NCBI RefSeq assembly: GCF_052072235.1
Contig: NZ_CM125436.1
Span: forward strand, 2,722,001 to 2,786,000
Direction: 5' to 3'
DNA: 64,000 bases
DNA from: Brevibacillus_D fluminis_A
GTDB lineage: Bacteria; Bacillota; Bacilli; Brevibacillales; Brevibacillaceae
Shown here: one piece after another, positions 15,610 through 23,461 of the stretch
How the letters are laid out: each line of letters opens with the position of its first letter
Position numbering within the stretch: the first letter of the stretch is position 1
Made by a program: the position numbers and the translations under genes
Notes under the pieces: model-generated
The model's database searches: none
Told to the model about the DNA's origin: nothing
What the model saw: the letters and a program-made list of their open reading frames with translations, nothing else

Positions 15610-16311
15610 ATGAAACAGCTTGACATATTAGCGATTGGCGCACATCCGGACGATGTGGAAATCGGCGCGGGCGCAAGCTTGTACAAGGCCGCTTTAAAAG
15701 GATGGAAAACGGGGATACTCGATCTTACTTTTGCAGAGCTTTCCTCCAACGGCACGGTCGAGCGCCGGCAGCAGGAAGCCGCGCAGGCATCTGGGTTGCT
15801 TCAGCTAGCTGAACGCTACAATTTCGGATTTCCTGATCGGGGGCTAGAAGCGGTTCGCGATGAGGCGATCAAGTGGATCGTCGATCTGATCCGGTCGACT
15901 CGTCCCAAGCTCGTTCTCGCACCCTATGGACAGGACCGCCATCCGGACCATGAGAGTGTGAGCCGGATCGTGAAAGAGGCGGTTTTCAACGCCGGCATTC
16001 ATCGCTACCGTGGCAATGAAGATTTGGCAGGCTACCGTCCGGCCAAGTTTCATTACTACTTGATCAATTCGACGGCAGCGCCGCAATTTGTCGTCGATGT
16101 CAGCGATGTGTACGAACAAAAACTCGCGATTTTACGTTCATATCGCAGCCAGTTTGAGACGGAAGAGAACAGCGTGCCGACACCGCTTAACAACGGGTAT
16201 ATCGAACTGGTGGAGCATCGTGAGCGGTTGTTCGGACAGCAGGCCGGTGTGACGTATGCAGAAGGATTTATCAATGGGGGACCAGTGGTTCTTTCGGAAT
16301 TGCTATCATAG
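15610..16311 (+). CDS. bshB1: bacillithiol biosynthesis deacetylase
   Basis: Zinc-dependent PIG-L/LmbE deacetylase that removes acetate from GlcNAc-malate, the second step of bacillithiol synthesis. Metal-site motifs AHPDDVEIGAG at residues 11-21 and RHPDHESV are clear. Length 233 matches BshB1. ATG 15610 has GAGGAG upstream inside the mgsA end; the in-frame ATG at 15574 would overlap mgsA by 28 bases and lacks the AHPDD-to-start distance seen in the family. It is coupled to mgsA and bshA. Confidence 0.94.
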   Translation: MKQLDILAIGAHPDDVEIGAGASLYKAALKGWKTGILDLTFAELSSNGTVERRQQEAAQASGLLQLAERYNFGFPDRGLEAVRDEAIKWIVDLIRSTRPKLVLAPYGQDRHPDHESVSRIVKEAVFNAGIHRYRGNEDLAGYRPAKFHYYLINSTAAPQFVVDVSDVYEQKLAILRSYRSQFETEENSVPTPLNNGYIELVEHRERLFGQQAGVTYAEGFINGGPVVLSELLS

Positions 16312-16343
16312 GCTTTAGCGCCGTGAAGAGGAGAGAAAACTCA

Positions 16344-17465
16344 ATGAAAATCGGCATAACCTGTTACCCGTCATTAGGCGGATCAGGGGTGGTGGCGACA
16401 GAGCTAGGGAAGCTGCTTGCCGAACGGGGCCATCAGGTTCATTTCATCTCGTCAAGCATGCCCTTTCGCATGGGCAAGTTCCATCCGAATGTGTTTTACC
16501 ATGAGGTGGAAGTCAACCAATACGACGTGTTCAAATACCCGCCCTATGATTTGACGCTGGCCAATCGGATGGCACAGGTTGCGAAAACGGAAAAACTGGA
16601 CATTCTTCATGTCCATTATGCGGTGCCCCATGCGTTATGCGCTTATTTGGCCAAACAGATGGTGGGAGATCAGCTGAAGATTGTCACAACGCTGCACGGA
16701 ACCGATATTACCGTGCTCGGGTATGATCCGACGCTCAGCGACTTGATCCGTTTTGGCATCGAAAAAAGCGATGTGGTAACGGCCGTCTCGCAAGATTTGA
16801 TCAATGAGACGTACCAACTGCTGCAAGTCGATAAACCGATCGAGCGCATCTACAATTTTGTGGACAAACGTCGGTATGTCCGCAAAGATGTGGCAGAAGT
16901 CAAAAAAATGTTCGCACCAAATGGCGAAAAGCTGCTCATGCACATCTCCAATTTCCGGCCGGTCAAACGGATTCGCGATGTGATCGACGTGTTCCGCCTC
17001 GTGCAGCGCGAGCATCCAACACGGCTGCTGTTGATCGGTGAAGGACCGGATACCGCAATCGCCCGGCAGATGTTAAAAGAATACGGTCTTGAAAATGAGG
17101 CTTGTTTTCTCGGGAAACAGGAGGACGTTGCAGAGGTGCTGTCCATGGCTGACGTCATGCTGCTTCCCTCGGAAAAGGAAAGCTTCGGATTGGTCGCCTT
17201 GGAAGCGATGGCGTGCGGAGTGCCGGTCGTTGCCACAAACGTGGGCGGTCTGCCAGAAGTGATTGTCGATGGGGAAACCGGCTTTTTGTGCGAGCTTGGC
17301 GATGTCAAAGGACTTGCGGAAAAAACGTTGAAGCTGCTAAAGGACGAAGCATTGTACGAACGCTTTGCCCGCACAGGTGTCGAGCGGTCTTGCAAAACGT
17401 TTTGCCATGAAACCATCACGACACAGTATGAAGAGCTTTATGAAAAGCTGCTCGGCGAACATTAA
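16344..17465 (+). CDS. bshA: N-acetyl-alpha-D-glucosaminyl L-malate synthase
   Basis: GT4 glycosyltransferase that joins GlcNAc from UDP-GlcNAc to L-malate, the first step of bacillithiol synthesis. Characteristic N-terminus KIGITCYPSLGGSGVVATELG, then HVHYAVPHA and TLHGTDITVLG; the donor-site segment PSEKESFGLVALEAMACGVPVVATNVGG lies at about residues 275-302. Length 373 is typical. ATG 16344 follows GAAGAGGAGAG. With bshB1 it gives two of the three pathway enzymes; bshC is not in the window. Its last codons overlap a proposed minus-strand micro-ORF. Confidence 0.95.
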   Translation: MKIGITCYPSLGGSGVVATELGKLLAERGHQVHFISSSMPFRMGKFHPNVFYHEVEVNQYDVFKYPPYDLTLANRMAQVAKTEKLDILHVHYAVPHALCAYLAKQMVGDQLKIVTTLHGTDITVLGYDPTLSDLIRFGIEKSDVVTAVSQDLINETYQLLQVDKPIERIYNFVDKRRYVRKDVAEVKKMFAPNGEKLLMHISNFRPVKRIRDVIDVFRLVQREHPTRLLLIGEGPDTAIARQMLKEYGLENEACFLGKQEDVAEVLSMADVMLLPSEKESFGLVALEAMACGVPVVATNVGGLPEVIVDGETGFLCELGDVKGLAEKTLKLLKDEALYERFARTGVERSCKTFCHETITTQYEELYEKLLGEH

Positions 17466-17533
17466 TGACGAGCTTTGAATGTTTGCATGATCTTGGATAA
17501 GAAAATGACGAAACCAAACAGCGCTCTGGTCAT
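17462..17533 (-). CDS. candidate 23-residue hydrophobic peptide
   Basis: On the minus strand CAGGAGGG precedes ATG (17533) by 9 bases, and the frame reads 23 residues, MTRALFGFVIFLSKIMQTFK plus ARH, before TAA. It has one hydrophobic stretch (residues 4-13) and a basic C-terminus, like small membrane peptides. It lies in the bshA-cca gap and its stop overlaps the bshA stop on the other strand. I do not recognise it. Support rests on the near-perfect ribosome site and composition, so confidence is limited. Confidence 0.4.
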   Translation of the reverse strand: MTRALFGFVIFLSKIMQTFKARH

Positions 17534-17591
17534 AATGGATACCCTCCTGATGTAGTTTTACGCAAGTGTTACGGCAATGGAGAGGAGTGGA

Positions 17592-18863
17592 ATGCTGATG
17601 TTGAAGGAACAGGCACTCTACGTGCTGGCACAGCTGGAGGAGAACGGCTATGAAGCCTTTTTTGTCGGCGGCTGTGTCAGAGATTGGCTGCTCAAGCGTC
17701 CCGTTCATGATATTGATATATGCACGAACGCCCAGCCTTGCGACATTATGCGGATTTTCCCCGATCATATTCCGACGGGATTGCAGCATGGCACGGTTTC
17801 GGTGAAGCATGACGGAGCCATCTTTGAAGTGACGACCTATCGCGCAGAAGCGGCGTACAGCGATCACCGACGCCCGGATGAAGTGCGGTTTGTCAGCGAC
17901 CTCAGGGAAGATTTGGCGCGGAGGGATTTCACGATCAACGCGATGGCGATGGATCGGCACGGCAGGCTGAGCGACCCGTTCAGCGGGCAAACCGATCTGT
18001 TGAGCCGATTGGTCCGGACGGTTGGCAGCGCGCAGGAGCGGTTTACCGAGGACGCGCTGCGACTGCTGCGAGCAGCCCGGTTTGCAGCCCAGCTTCAGTT
18101 TGACCTGGATGGCAAAACCGAGCAGGCGTTGGCTGACTGTGCGGACCTGTTGCGTCATATCGCGCCGGAGCGCGTGCGTGTGGAGCTGTGCAAGCTGATT
18201 GACAGCGACTATCCATGGCATGGCGTTGCGATCGTCAATCGTGCTGAGCTGCTGCGCGTCTATCCCGAACTCGACCGGTTGTTCAAGCTGGCTGCGCCTT
18301 ACATGCAAAGGCTGCGCAAGTTGACGTCTCTTGCGGAAAAGTGGACGCTGTTGCTGTATGCGGCCGGGGCGACGAATGAAGCTGCCTTGTCGCTGGCAGC
18401 ATTGCTGCGCATGTCGAACCGGGAGCGTGACAAGATCGCGCTTCTTTTGCATATCGTCACGGAAATGCGCCCGCGTTGGGATCAGCCTGAATCAATCGGC
18501 TGGGAGCATGCGCTGCTGCGATACGGGCCAGAGACATGTGTGGAAGCAAACCATCTTTTGCAAGCGATTTGGCGGGAGCAAGAGGAAGCGACCGATTCGC
18601 ATTCGCAAAGCGTGATCGATACATACGAGCGTTTGCCAGTGAAATCGTTGAAAGAGCTGGCAGTCACAGGCAAGGACTTGCTGGCAGCGACGGACAAGAC
18701 GGCAGGGCCGTGGATTGCGCATACCTTGCAGCATTTGCTTGAGCAGGTGGCGCTTCACCATAAGCCCAATACTCCGGAATGGCTGCTTGCGGAAGGACGG
18801 AAAGAGGTAGAACGCTATGAACATCAAACAGGCAATACTGAACGCGTTTCGGGAACATCCTGA
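17592..18863 (+). CDS. cca: CCA tRNA nucleotidyltransferase
   Basis: Adds or repairs the 3' CCA of tRNAs without a template. Class II nucleotidyltransferase signatures: FFVGGCVRDWLLKRPVHDID with the catalytic DID at about residues 36-38, then RRDFTINAMAMD and EDALRLLRAARFAAQL. Length 423 fits the Bacillus enzyme. The start is between ATG 17592 and ATG 17598 behind GAGGAG; an ATG at 17577 has no site. Its 3' end overlaps birA by 47 bases in another frame, also seen as adjacency in B. subtilis. Confidence 0.95.
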   Translation: MLMLKEQALYVLAQLEENGYEAFFVGGCVRDWLLKRPVHDIDICTNAQPCDIMRIFPDHIPTGLQHGTVSVKHDGAIFEVTTYRAEAAYSDHRRPDEVRFVSDLREDLARRDFTINAMAMDRHGRLSDPFSGQTDLLSRLVRTVGSAQERFTEDALRLLRAARFAAQLQFDLDGKTEQALADCADLLRHIAPERVRVELCKLIDSDYPWHGVAIVNRAELLRVYPELDRLFKLAAPYMQRLRKLTSLAEKWTLLLYAAGATNEAALSLAALLRMSNRERDKIALLLHIVTEMRPRWDQPESIGWEHALLRYGPETCVEANHLLQAIWREQEEATDSHSQSVIDTYERLPVKSLKELAVTGKDLLAATDKTAGPWIAHTLQHLLEQVALHHKPNTPEWLLAEGRKEVERYEHQTGNTERVSGTS

Positions 18864-19797
18864 CCAATTTATCTCAGGCGAGGAATTAAGCCGCAATTGC
18901 GGATGCAGCCGAACCGCGGTCTGGAAACATATTGAAGAGCTGCGCGAAGAAGGCTACCAGTTCGAGGCGGTGCGCAAGTCGGGGTATCGGCTGCTCACCG
19001 TCCCTGATAGTATTTCCGCTGAACAAATTTTATCGGGCCTGACGACGAAAAAAATCGGGCGGCAGATTCACGCGTACGATACAGTCGAAACGACGCAGCG
19101 GCTGGCACATGAAGCGGCTGCTAAAGGGGCAGAGGAAGGCACGATCATCATCGCGGATCAGCAAAAAAGCGGCAAGGGGCGGATGGGACGCCCTTGGCAC
19201 TCGCCAAAAGGGACAGGCATCTTTATGAGTCTAATTATCCGCCCGGACATGCCGCTCGCCAATGCGCCTCAGCTCACGTTGCTGACCGCAGTCGCGATGA
19301 GCAAGGCGATTGAAATGGTGGTTCCCTCTGTCAAGGTGCAAATCAAATGGCCGAATGACCTGTTTGTAAATGGCAAAAAGATTTGCGGCATTTTGACGGA
19401 ATTGAACGCGGAAGAAAATCGGGTCAATTACCTGGTGATCGGGACGGGTGTCAATGTTAACCATCTGCTATCCGATTTTCCGGAAGAGCTGCACAGCATT
19501 GCGACATCGCTGCGCATCGAAAGCGGCTTGTCCATTCAGCGCGCGGAATTGGTGCAGGCATACTGCCGCTCCTTTGAACGGGAGTACGCATTTTATCTGG
19601 AGAACGGATTCGCGCGGATTCGCGAGGAATGGGAAGCCAATTCGTACACGCTCGGCCGGATCGTAAAAGTGTACAATCAGCAAAACGCGATCGAAGGGCG
19701 TGCGGTCGGACTCGGCCCGGATGGGGCATTGCTGGTGGAAGACGCCAACGGCCATCGCCATCAGGTCTATTCCGCTGATCTCGATTACCGTGCCTGA
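18817..19797 (+). CDS. birA: biotin operon repressor / biotin-protein ligase
   Basis: Bifunctional: activates biotin as biotinyl-AMP, attaches it to carboxylase BCCP, and represses biotin genes. Residues 1-65 form a winged helix (SGEELSRNCGCSRTAVWKHI). The ligase domain follows with the ATP/biotin loop GKGRMGRPWHSPKGTGIFMS and KWPNDLFVNGKKICGIL, and a C-terminal SH3-like domain (RIVKVYNQQNAIEGRAVGLG). Length 326. The ATG at 18817 lies inside the cca 3' end, but the DNA-binding domain requires this start. Confidence 0.95.
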   Translation: MNIKQAILNAFREHPDQFISGEELSRNCGCSRTAVWKHIEELREEGYQFEAVRKSGYRLLTVPDSISAEQILSGLTTKKIGRQIHAYDTVETTQRLAHEAAAKGAEEGTIIIADQQKSGKGRMGRPWHSPKGTGIFMSLIIRPDMPLANAPQLTLLTAVAMSKAIEMVVPSVKVQIKWPNDLFVNGKKICGILTELNAEENRVNYLVIGTGVNVNHLLSDFPEELHSIATSLRIESGLSIQRAELVQAYCRSFEREYAFYLENGFARIREEWEANSYTLGRIVKVYNQQNAIEGRAVGLGPDGALLVEDANGHRHQVYSADLDYRA

Positions 19798-19861
19798 CGA
19801 TCATTCCCCGCAAGGCGATGCGGACCACGGTGGAAAATCTGGTGCACAATTGCGGACCATC

Positions 19862-19870
19862 TGCTATACT
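19862..19870 (+). promoter_or_regulatory. extended -10 promoter in front of the panB leader
   Basis: TGC directly before TATACT (19865-19870) forms an extended -10 element. The -35 region is weak (TGCACA at 16-base spacing), which extended -10 promoters tolerate. Start predicted near 19877. Confidence 0.5.
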
Positions 19871-20027
19871 CAAACCCAAGCGAGGCTGTATCACTGACGT
19901 GAACGGCACTCTGCTTCGGTTTTCTTTTCATTTTTTTCACCATACTAGTACAGTTCTGCTCAGAGCCTATCAGGACCGAGACAGAGAGACTCCCGATTCG
20001 AATTTTTTGTTACACAGGGTGCAGTCT

Positions 20028-20063
20028 GCCTTCTCATGCCTTTTAGGGGTGGGAAGGCTTTTT
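20028..20063 (+). terminator. intrinsic terminator within the panB leader
   Basis: GCCTTCTCA / TGGGAAGGC stem continuing inward, then TTTTT. It ends 52 bases before the panB start and would stop the leader transcript unless disrupted. Confidence 0.7.
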
Positions 20064-20115
20064 GTTTTGGCGCGTACGAGCGGTTTTGGGCAAGACGAGA
20101 AAGAGGTGCTTTCGT

Positions 20116-20976
20116 TTGCAAACCCAAACACAACCCATCACCACAACAGAGCTGAAAAAACGGAAACAGCAGAAGCAGCCGATCGCTGTCTTGACCGCGT
20201 ATGATTATCCGACAGCGAAGATTGTGGATGCGGCAGGTGTCGATGTGATTTTGGTAGGGGATTCTCTCGGCATGGTGGTGCTGGGGTACGAATCGACCGT
20301 TCCTGTCACAATGGAGGACATGCTCCATCATGCCAAGGCGGTCACCCGCGCTGCCAAACGGGCATTGGTTGTCGTGGACATGCCGTTTTTGAGCTACCAT
20401 GGCAGCCTTGATGACGCGGTGAAAAATGCAGGACGGCTTATGCAGGAAGGGCTGGCAAAAGCGGTGAAACTGGAGGGGGGAGCGGAGCTTGCTTCACTTG
20501 TCCAACGATTGACACAGGCAGGCATCCCTGTGATGGGGCATATCGGTCTGACGCCGCAATCGGTGCATCAACTGGGCGGATACAAGGTACAAGGCAAAGA
20601 CCGCGAGCAAGCGCAAAAATTGCTGACCGATGCGCAAGCGTTGGCAGATGCCGGTGCGTTTGCCATTGTGCTGGAGTGCGTGCCGCAGGAGGTTGCCCAA
20701 ATGGTGACCGATCGCATCGACGTGCCGACGATCGGCATCGGGGCAGGGGCAGGCTGTGACGGCCAGGTGCTGGTCTTGCATGATATTTTGCAATTCGCAT
20801 CCTCGCTTTCGCCCAAATTTGTCAAGCAATACGCCAACATTGGCAGCATGATGGAACAAGCGGTTGTCCAGTACGTAAACGAAGTGAGGACAAAAGTGTT
20901 TCCCGCGGATGAACATGTTTTTCATGCAAGCGAAGAGACCATCGCACAACTATACGGAGAGGTGACCAAGCCATGA
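20116..20976 (+). CDS. panB: 3-methyl-2-oxobutanoate hydroxymethyltransferase
   Basis: First committed pantothenate step: transfers a hydroxymethyl group from methylene-THF to ketoisovalerate. Motifs: VLTAYDYPTAKIVDAAGVDV, VGDSLGMVVLGYESTVPVTM, and GHIGLTPQSV, with EGG and IGIGAGAGCDGQVLV. At 286 residues it is normal if translation starts at TTG 20116, seven bases after AAGAGGTG; earlier in-frame starts would lie within the terminator. It overlaps panC by 4 bases. Expression may be set by the leader terminator upstream. Confidence 0.94.
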   Translation: MQTQTQPITTTELKKRKQQKQPIAVLTAYDYPTAKIVDAAGVDVILVGDSLGMVVLGYESTVPVTMEDMLHHAKAVTRAAKRALVVVDMPFLSYHGSLDDAVKNAGRLMQEGLAKAVKLEGGAELASLVQRLTQAGIPVMGHIGLTPQSVHQLGGYKVQGKDREQAQKLLTDAQALADAGAFAIVLECVPQEVAQMVTDRIDVPTIGIGAGAGCDGQVLVLHDILQFASSLSPKFVKQYANIGSMMEQAVVQYVNEVRTKVFPADEHVFHASEETIAQLYGEVTKP

Positions 20977-21839
20977 ATCAAACCATTGTCCAATGTGAAA
21001 CGATCCAGTCGCTGCGCGACTATTTGCAGCCTTTGCGCCGTGCCGGAAAGCGCATCGGGTTTGTACCGACGATGGGCTATTTGCATGCGGGACATGCCAG
21101 CTTGGTCAGCCGGGCCAAACAGGAGTGCGATGTCGTGGTCATGAGCATTTTCGTCAATCCGCTGCAATTCGGCCCCAATGAAGATTTCAGCCGCTATCCG
21201 CGTGATTTGCAGCGTGACAAGGAGATCGCGGCACAGGCGGGCGTTTCCGTTTTGTTTACGCCATCGGTGGAGGAAATGTATCCGCAAAAACTATTGACCA
21301 CCGTCTCGGTCGCACAGGTTACGGAGCCATTGTGCGGCAGGTCGCGCCCTGGACATTTTGATGGGGTGGCGACCGTCGTCAGCAAGCTGTTCCATATCGT
21401 TGGCCCGGATGCGGCCTATTTCGGCGAGAAGGACGCGCAGCAGCTGGCGGTCATCGAACAAATGGTGTCGGACTTGTCCATACCTGTTACGATCGTGCCG
21501 TGTCCGATCGTCCGGGAGCAGGACGGACTGGCCATGAGTTCGCGCAACGTGTACTTGTCGGCAGAAGAGCGGGACCAGGCGCTCGTGTTGTCGCAAAGCC
21601 TGCGGAACGCGCGGGAAGCGATCGAAAACGGCGAAACGAACGCAGCGAAGATCCGTGATGGGATCGTCCGCATGATTGAGGCCAAGCCGCTCGCTGCGAT
21701 CGATTACGTGGAAGTGATGGAATATCCGGCGCTGAAAACGGTCGAGACGCTCGAATCCGGCCAGCGGATTTGCATCGCACTTGCGGTTGCATTCGGCAAA
21801 ACGCGGTTGCTGGACAATTTGATCATGCGGATTTCCTAG
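20973..21839 (+). CDS. panC: pantothenate synthetase
   Basis: ATP-dependent condensation of pantoate and beta-alanine. The HIGH-like nucleotide motif PTMGYLHAGHASLV, SIFVNPLQFGPNEDFSRYPR, GAYFGEKDAQQ-type DAAYFGEKDAQQLAVI and the KMSKS-like MSSRNVYLS are present. Length 288 is typical. The ATG overlaps the panB stop as ATGA, giving coupling. The beta-alanine-forming panD, which follows panC in B. subtilis, is not here; the next gene is a TPR protein. Confidence 0.95.
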   Translation: MNQTIVQCETIQSLRDYLQPLRRAGKRIGFVPTMGYLHAGHASLVSRAKQECDVVVMSIFVNPLQFGPNEDFSRYPRDLQRDKEIAAQAGVSVLFTPSVEEMYPQKLLTTVSVAQVTEPLCGRSRPGHFDGVATVVSKLFHIVGPDAAYFGEKDAQQLAVIEQMVSDLSIPVTIVPCPIVREQDGLAMSSRNVYLSAEERDQALVLSQSLRNAREAIENGETNAAKIRDGIVRMIEAKPLAAIDYVEVMEYPALKTVETLESGQRICIALAVAFGKTRLLDNLIMRIS

Positions 21840-21934
21840 CGGGAAACGGGCCCGGAATACGCGAAATGAATAGAGCCACCCTGCTTGAGAGAGAATGAAA
21901 AGTATCATGTAGCTCTCGAGGGGGTGGTTTCCCT

Positions 21935-23437
21935 ATGTATATAGATGAGTGGTTTCAATCCTTGACACAGCGCATCAAGGCGATCGAAAACGAATGGCAG
22001 ACGGCATCGGAAACCCGCAAGCAGGAGCTGCTGTCCAAGCTGTGGGAGCTGCGCAACGCGAGCGATTCGGTCGTCGACCTGTGGCTGCAGTATGAGGAAA
22101 AATTGTCCCATGTGATGAAGCATATTACCGGTGAGCTGGCGGCCGAGCAGCTGATGGCTTCGCTTGGGGAACAGTCACCGTCCGCTTATAATGGAACCAT
22201 GACGCCAGCAGGCAAAGAGGCTTCCGACACCACAGGGCTTTCCAAGACCCAAAAAAGCGCCAAGTCCGGGCCGACCGGTTCGGATGATGAAGATGCGATG
22301 ATTCGCTATCGCAAAGGAGAAGGGTTTTTCCATTTGCGCCTGTATGAGAATGCGCGCGGGTATTTTCGCGAACTGGTAGCGGAGGCGCCTGACTGGGAGA
22401 CGGGGCGATTATACTACGCGTACAGCCTGTTGTTTTGCGATGATCGCGAGGCGGCTATGCGTGAATTCAGGCTGCTCGGCAAGACGGCCGCATCAAAGCA
22501 TGTGGCGGCGATCAGCTGCAATGCAATCGGCTGCATGTTGGCTGAAGAGGAGAAGTGGCTGGAAGCGCGCCAGGCGTTTTGCGAAACATTGGCGCATCAG
22601 CCGGCAAATACGCAGGCGATGTACAACATGGCGCTCACGCATCTGCGCGACGGCGAGCCGGAAGAAGCGATTGAAATCCTTGATCTGTATTTGAGCAGCA
22701 TACCGGACGACTGGGAGGCACATCTCGCATGGCTGCACGCCGCCAAGCGCATCGCGGCAAAGGAAACCGCGTGGATCAAAGAGACGCCGCCAGGTCTGCA
22801 GCTGCCGATCCGTCAGCTGGATGCTTCCGTTTTGTATGAGATCGCGCTGTTTTTTGAGTCGAATGGGCAAAATCAGCGGGCATACCATTGTTACCGTCAT
22901 TTGACCGAGCGTTTTCCCGCCGATGATGTGGCTTGGCATGGAATGGCGTGGAACGTATGGCTGTTGCATGGGGCAAAACGAGCCTTGCCGCTCTTGAAAA
23001 AAGCGATTTCGCTTGCCCCGCATAAGCTTGACTATTTGTTCAGCTACGGTTGGCTCTTGCTGTTTAATGGCGAGGAAAGTCGAGCCGCAAGCGCATTTCG
23101 GTTCATGCTGACAAAAGATGTGTCGAATCATCTGGCAAAAGCGGGACTGATCGTTGCGAGCGAACGTCTGGGGGACTATCCGCTTGCTGAAATGCTCGCC
23201 GACTCATTGCGCAGCCACAATGAAGCGTATTTGCGCGCGCTTGGCAATTACCACTTGGGGCGGCTCGCGGCCATTCAAGAGCAATGGCCCATTGCGGAAG
23301 CGTATTTCGGCCAGGCTTTGGAAATACCGGAAGCCAGCCTGTTCCTTACGATCGTCCGGAACATGCAGGAAGCAGGCAGCATGGCAAATAGCAAGCAGGA
23401 GTATCAAGCCCCGATGCCGAATGTGACGATACACTGA
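21935..23437 (+). CDS. large TPR-repeat protein
   Basis: A 500-residue protein without signal peptide. Residues 1-75 are a charged helical segment; about 75-115 is a low-complexity Ser/Thr/Lys linker (KEASDTTGLSKTQKSAKSGP); from about 115 onward TPR helices dominate (GEGFFHLRLYENARGYFREL, then NTQAMYNMALTHLRDGEPEEAIEIL). No enzymatic motif is visible. A GAGGGGGTGG ribosome site precedes ATG 21935. The gene sits where panD would stand in B. subtilis and before dinG. Partner and role unknown. Confidence 0.72.
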   Translation: MYIDEWFQSLTQRIKAIENEWQTASETRKQELLSKLWELRNASDSVVDLWLQYEEKLSHVMKHITGELAAEQLMASLGEQSPSAYNGTMTPAGKEASDTTGLSKTQKSAKSGPTGSDDEDAMIRYRKGEGFFHLRLYENARGYFRELVAEAPDWETGRLYYAYSLLFCDDREAAMREFRLLGKTAASKHVAAISCNAIGCMLAEEEKWLEARQAFCETLAHQPANTQAMYNMALTHLRDGEPEEAIEILDLYLSSIPDDWEAHLAWLHAAKRIAAKETAWIKETPPGLQLPIRQLDASVLYEIALFFESNGQNQRAYHCYRHLTERFPADDVAWHGMAWNVWLLHGAKRALPLLKKAISLAPHKLDYLFSYGWLLLFNGEESRAASAFRFMLTKDVSNHLAKAGLIVASERLGDYPLAEMLADSLRSHNEAYLRALGNYHLGRLAAIQEQWPIAEAYFGQALEIPEASLFLTIVRNMQEAGSMANSKQEYQAPMPNVTIH

Positions 23438-23461
23438 ATTGGTTTTGTAGAAGGTGATGAA

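Larger units (their letters stand above)
19798..20115 (+). other. panB leader region
   Basis: The 318-base gap between birA and panB holds no convincing protein gene. It contains an extended -10 promoter (TGCTATACT at 19862-19870), then a roughly 187-base transcribed stretch ending in a terminator at 20028-20063, and the panB ribosome site at 20101-20108. Possible internal hairpins include GTTCTG / CAGGAC at about 19953-19976. No known riboswitch class is recognised. Confidence 0.6.

Noticed and set aside
17337..18452. Minus-strand frame opposite cca
   Set aside because: Shadow of cca; no ribosome site. The smaller peptide at 17462-17533 is in another frame and was kept separately.
19877..20063. 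T-box leader or 6S RNA before panB
   Set aside because: The AGGGTG lacks the following TGGN tRNA-binding element and GCG tail of a T-box, and I could not build the large central bubble of a 6S RNA with confidence.
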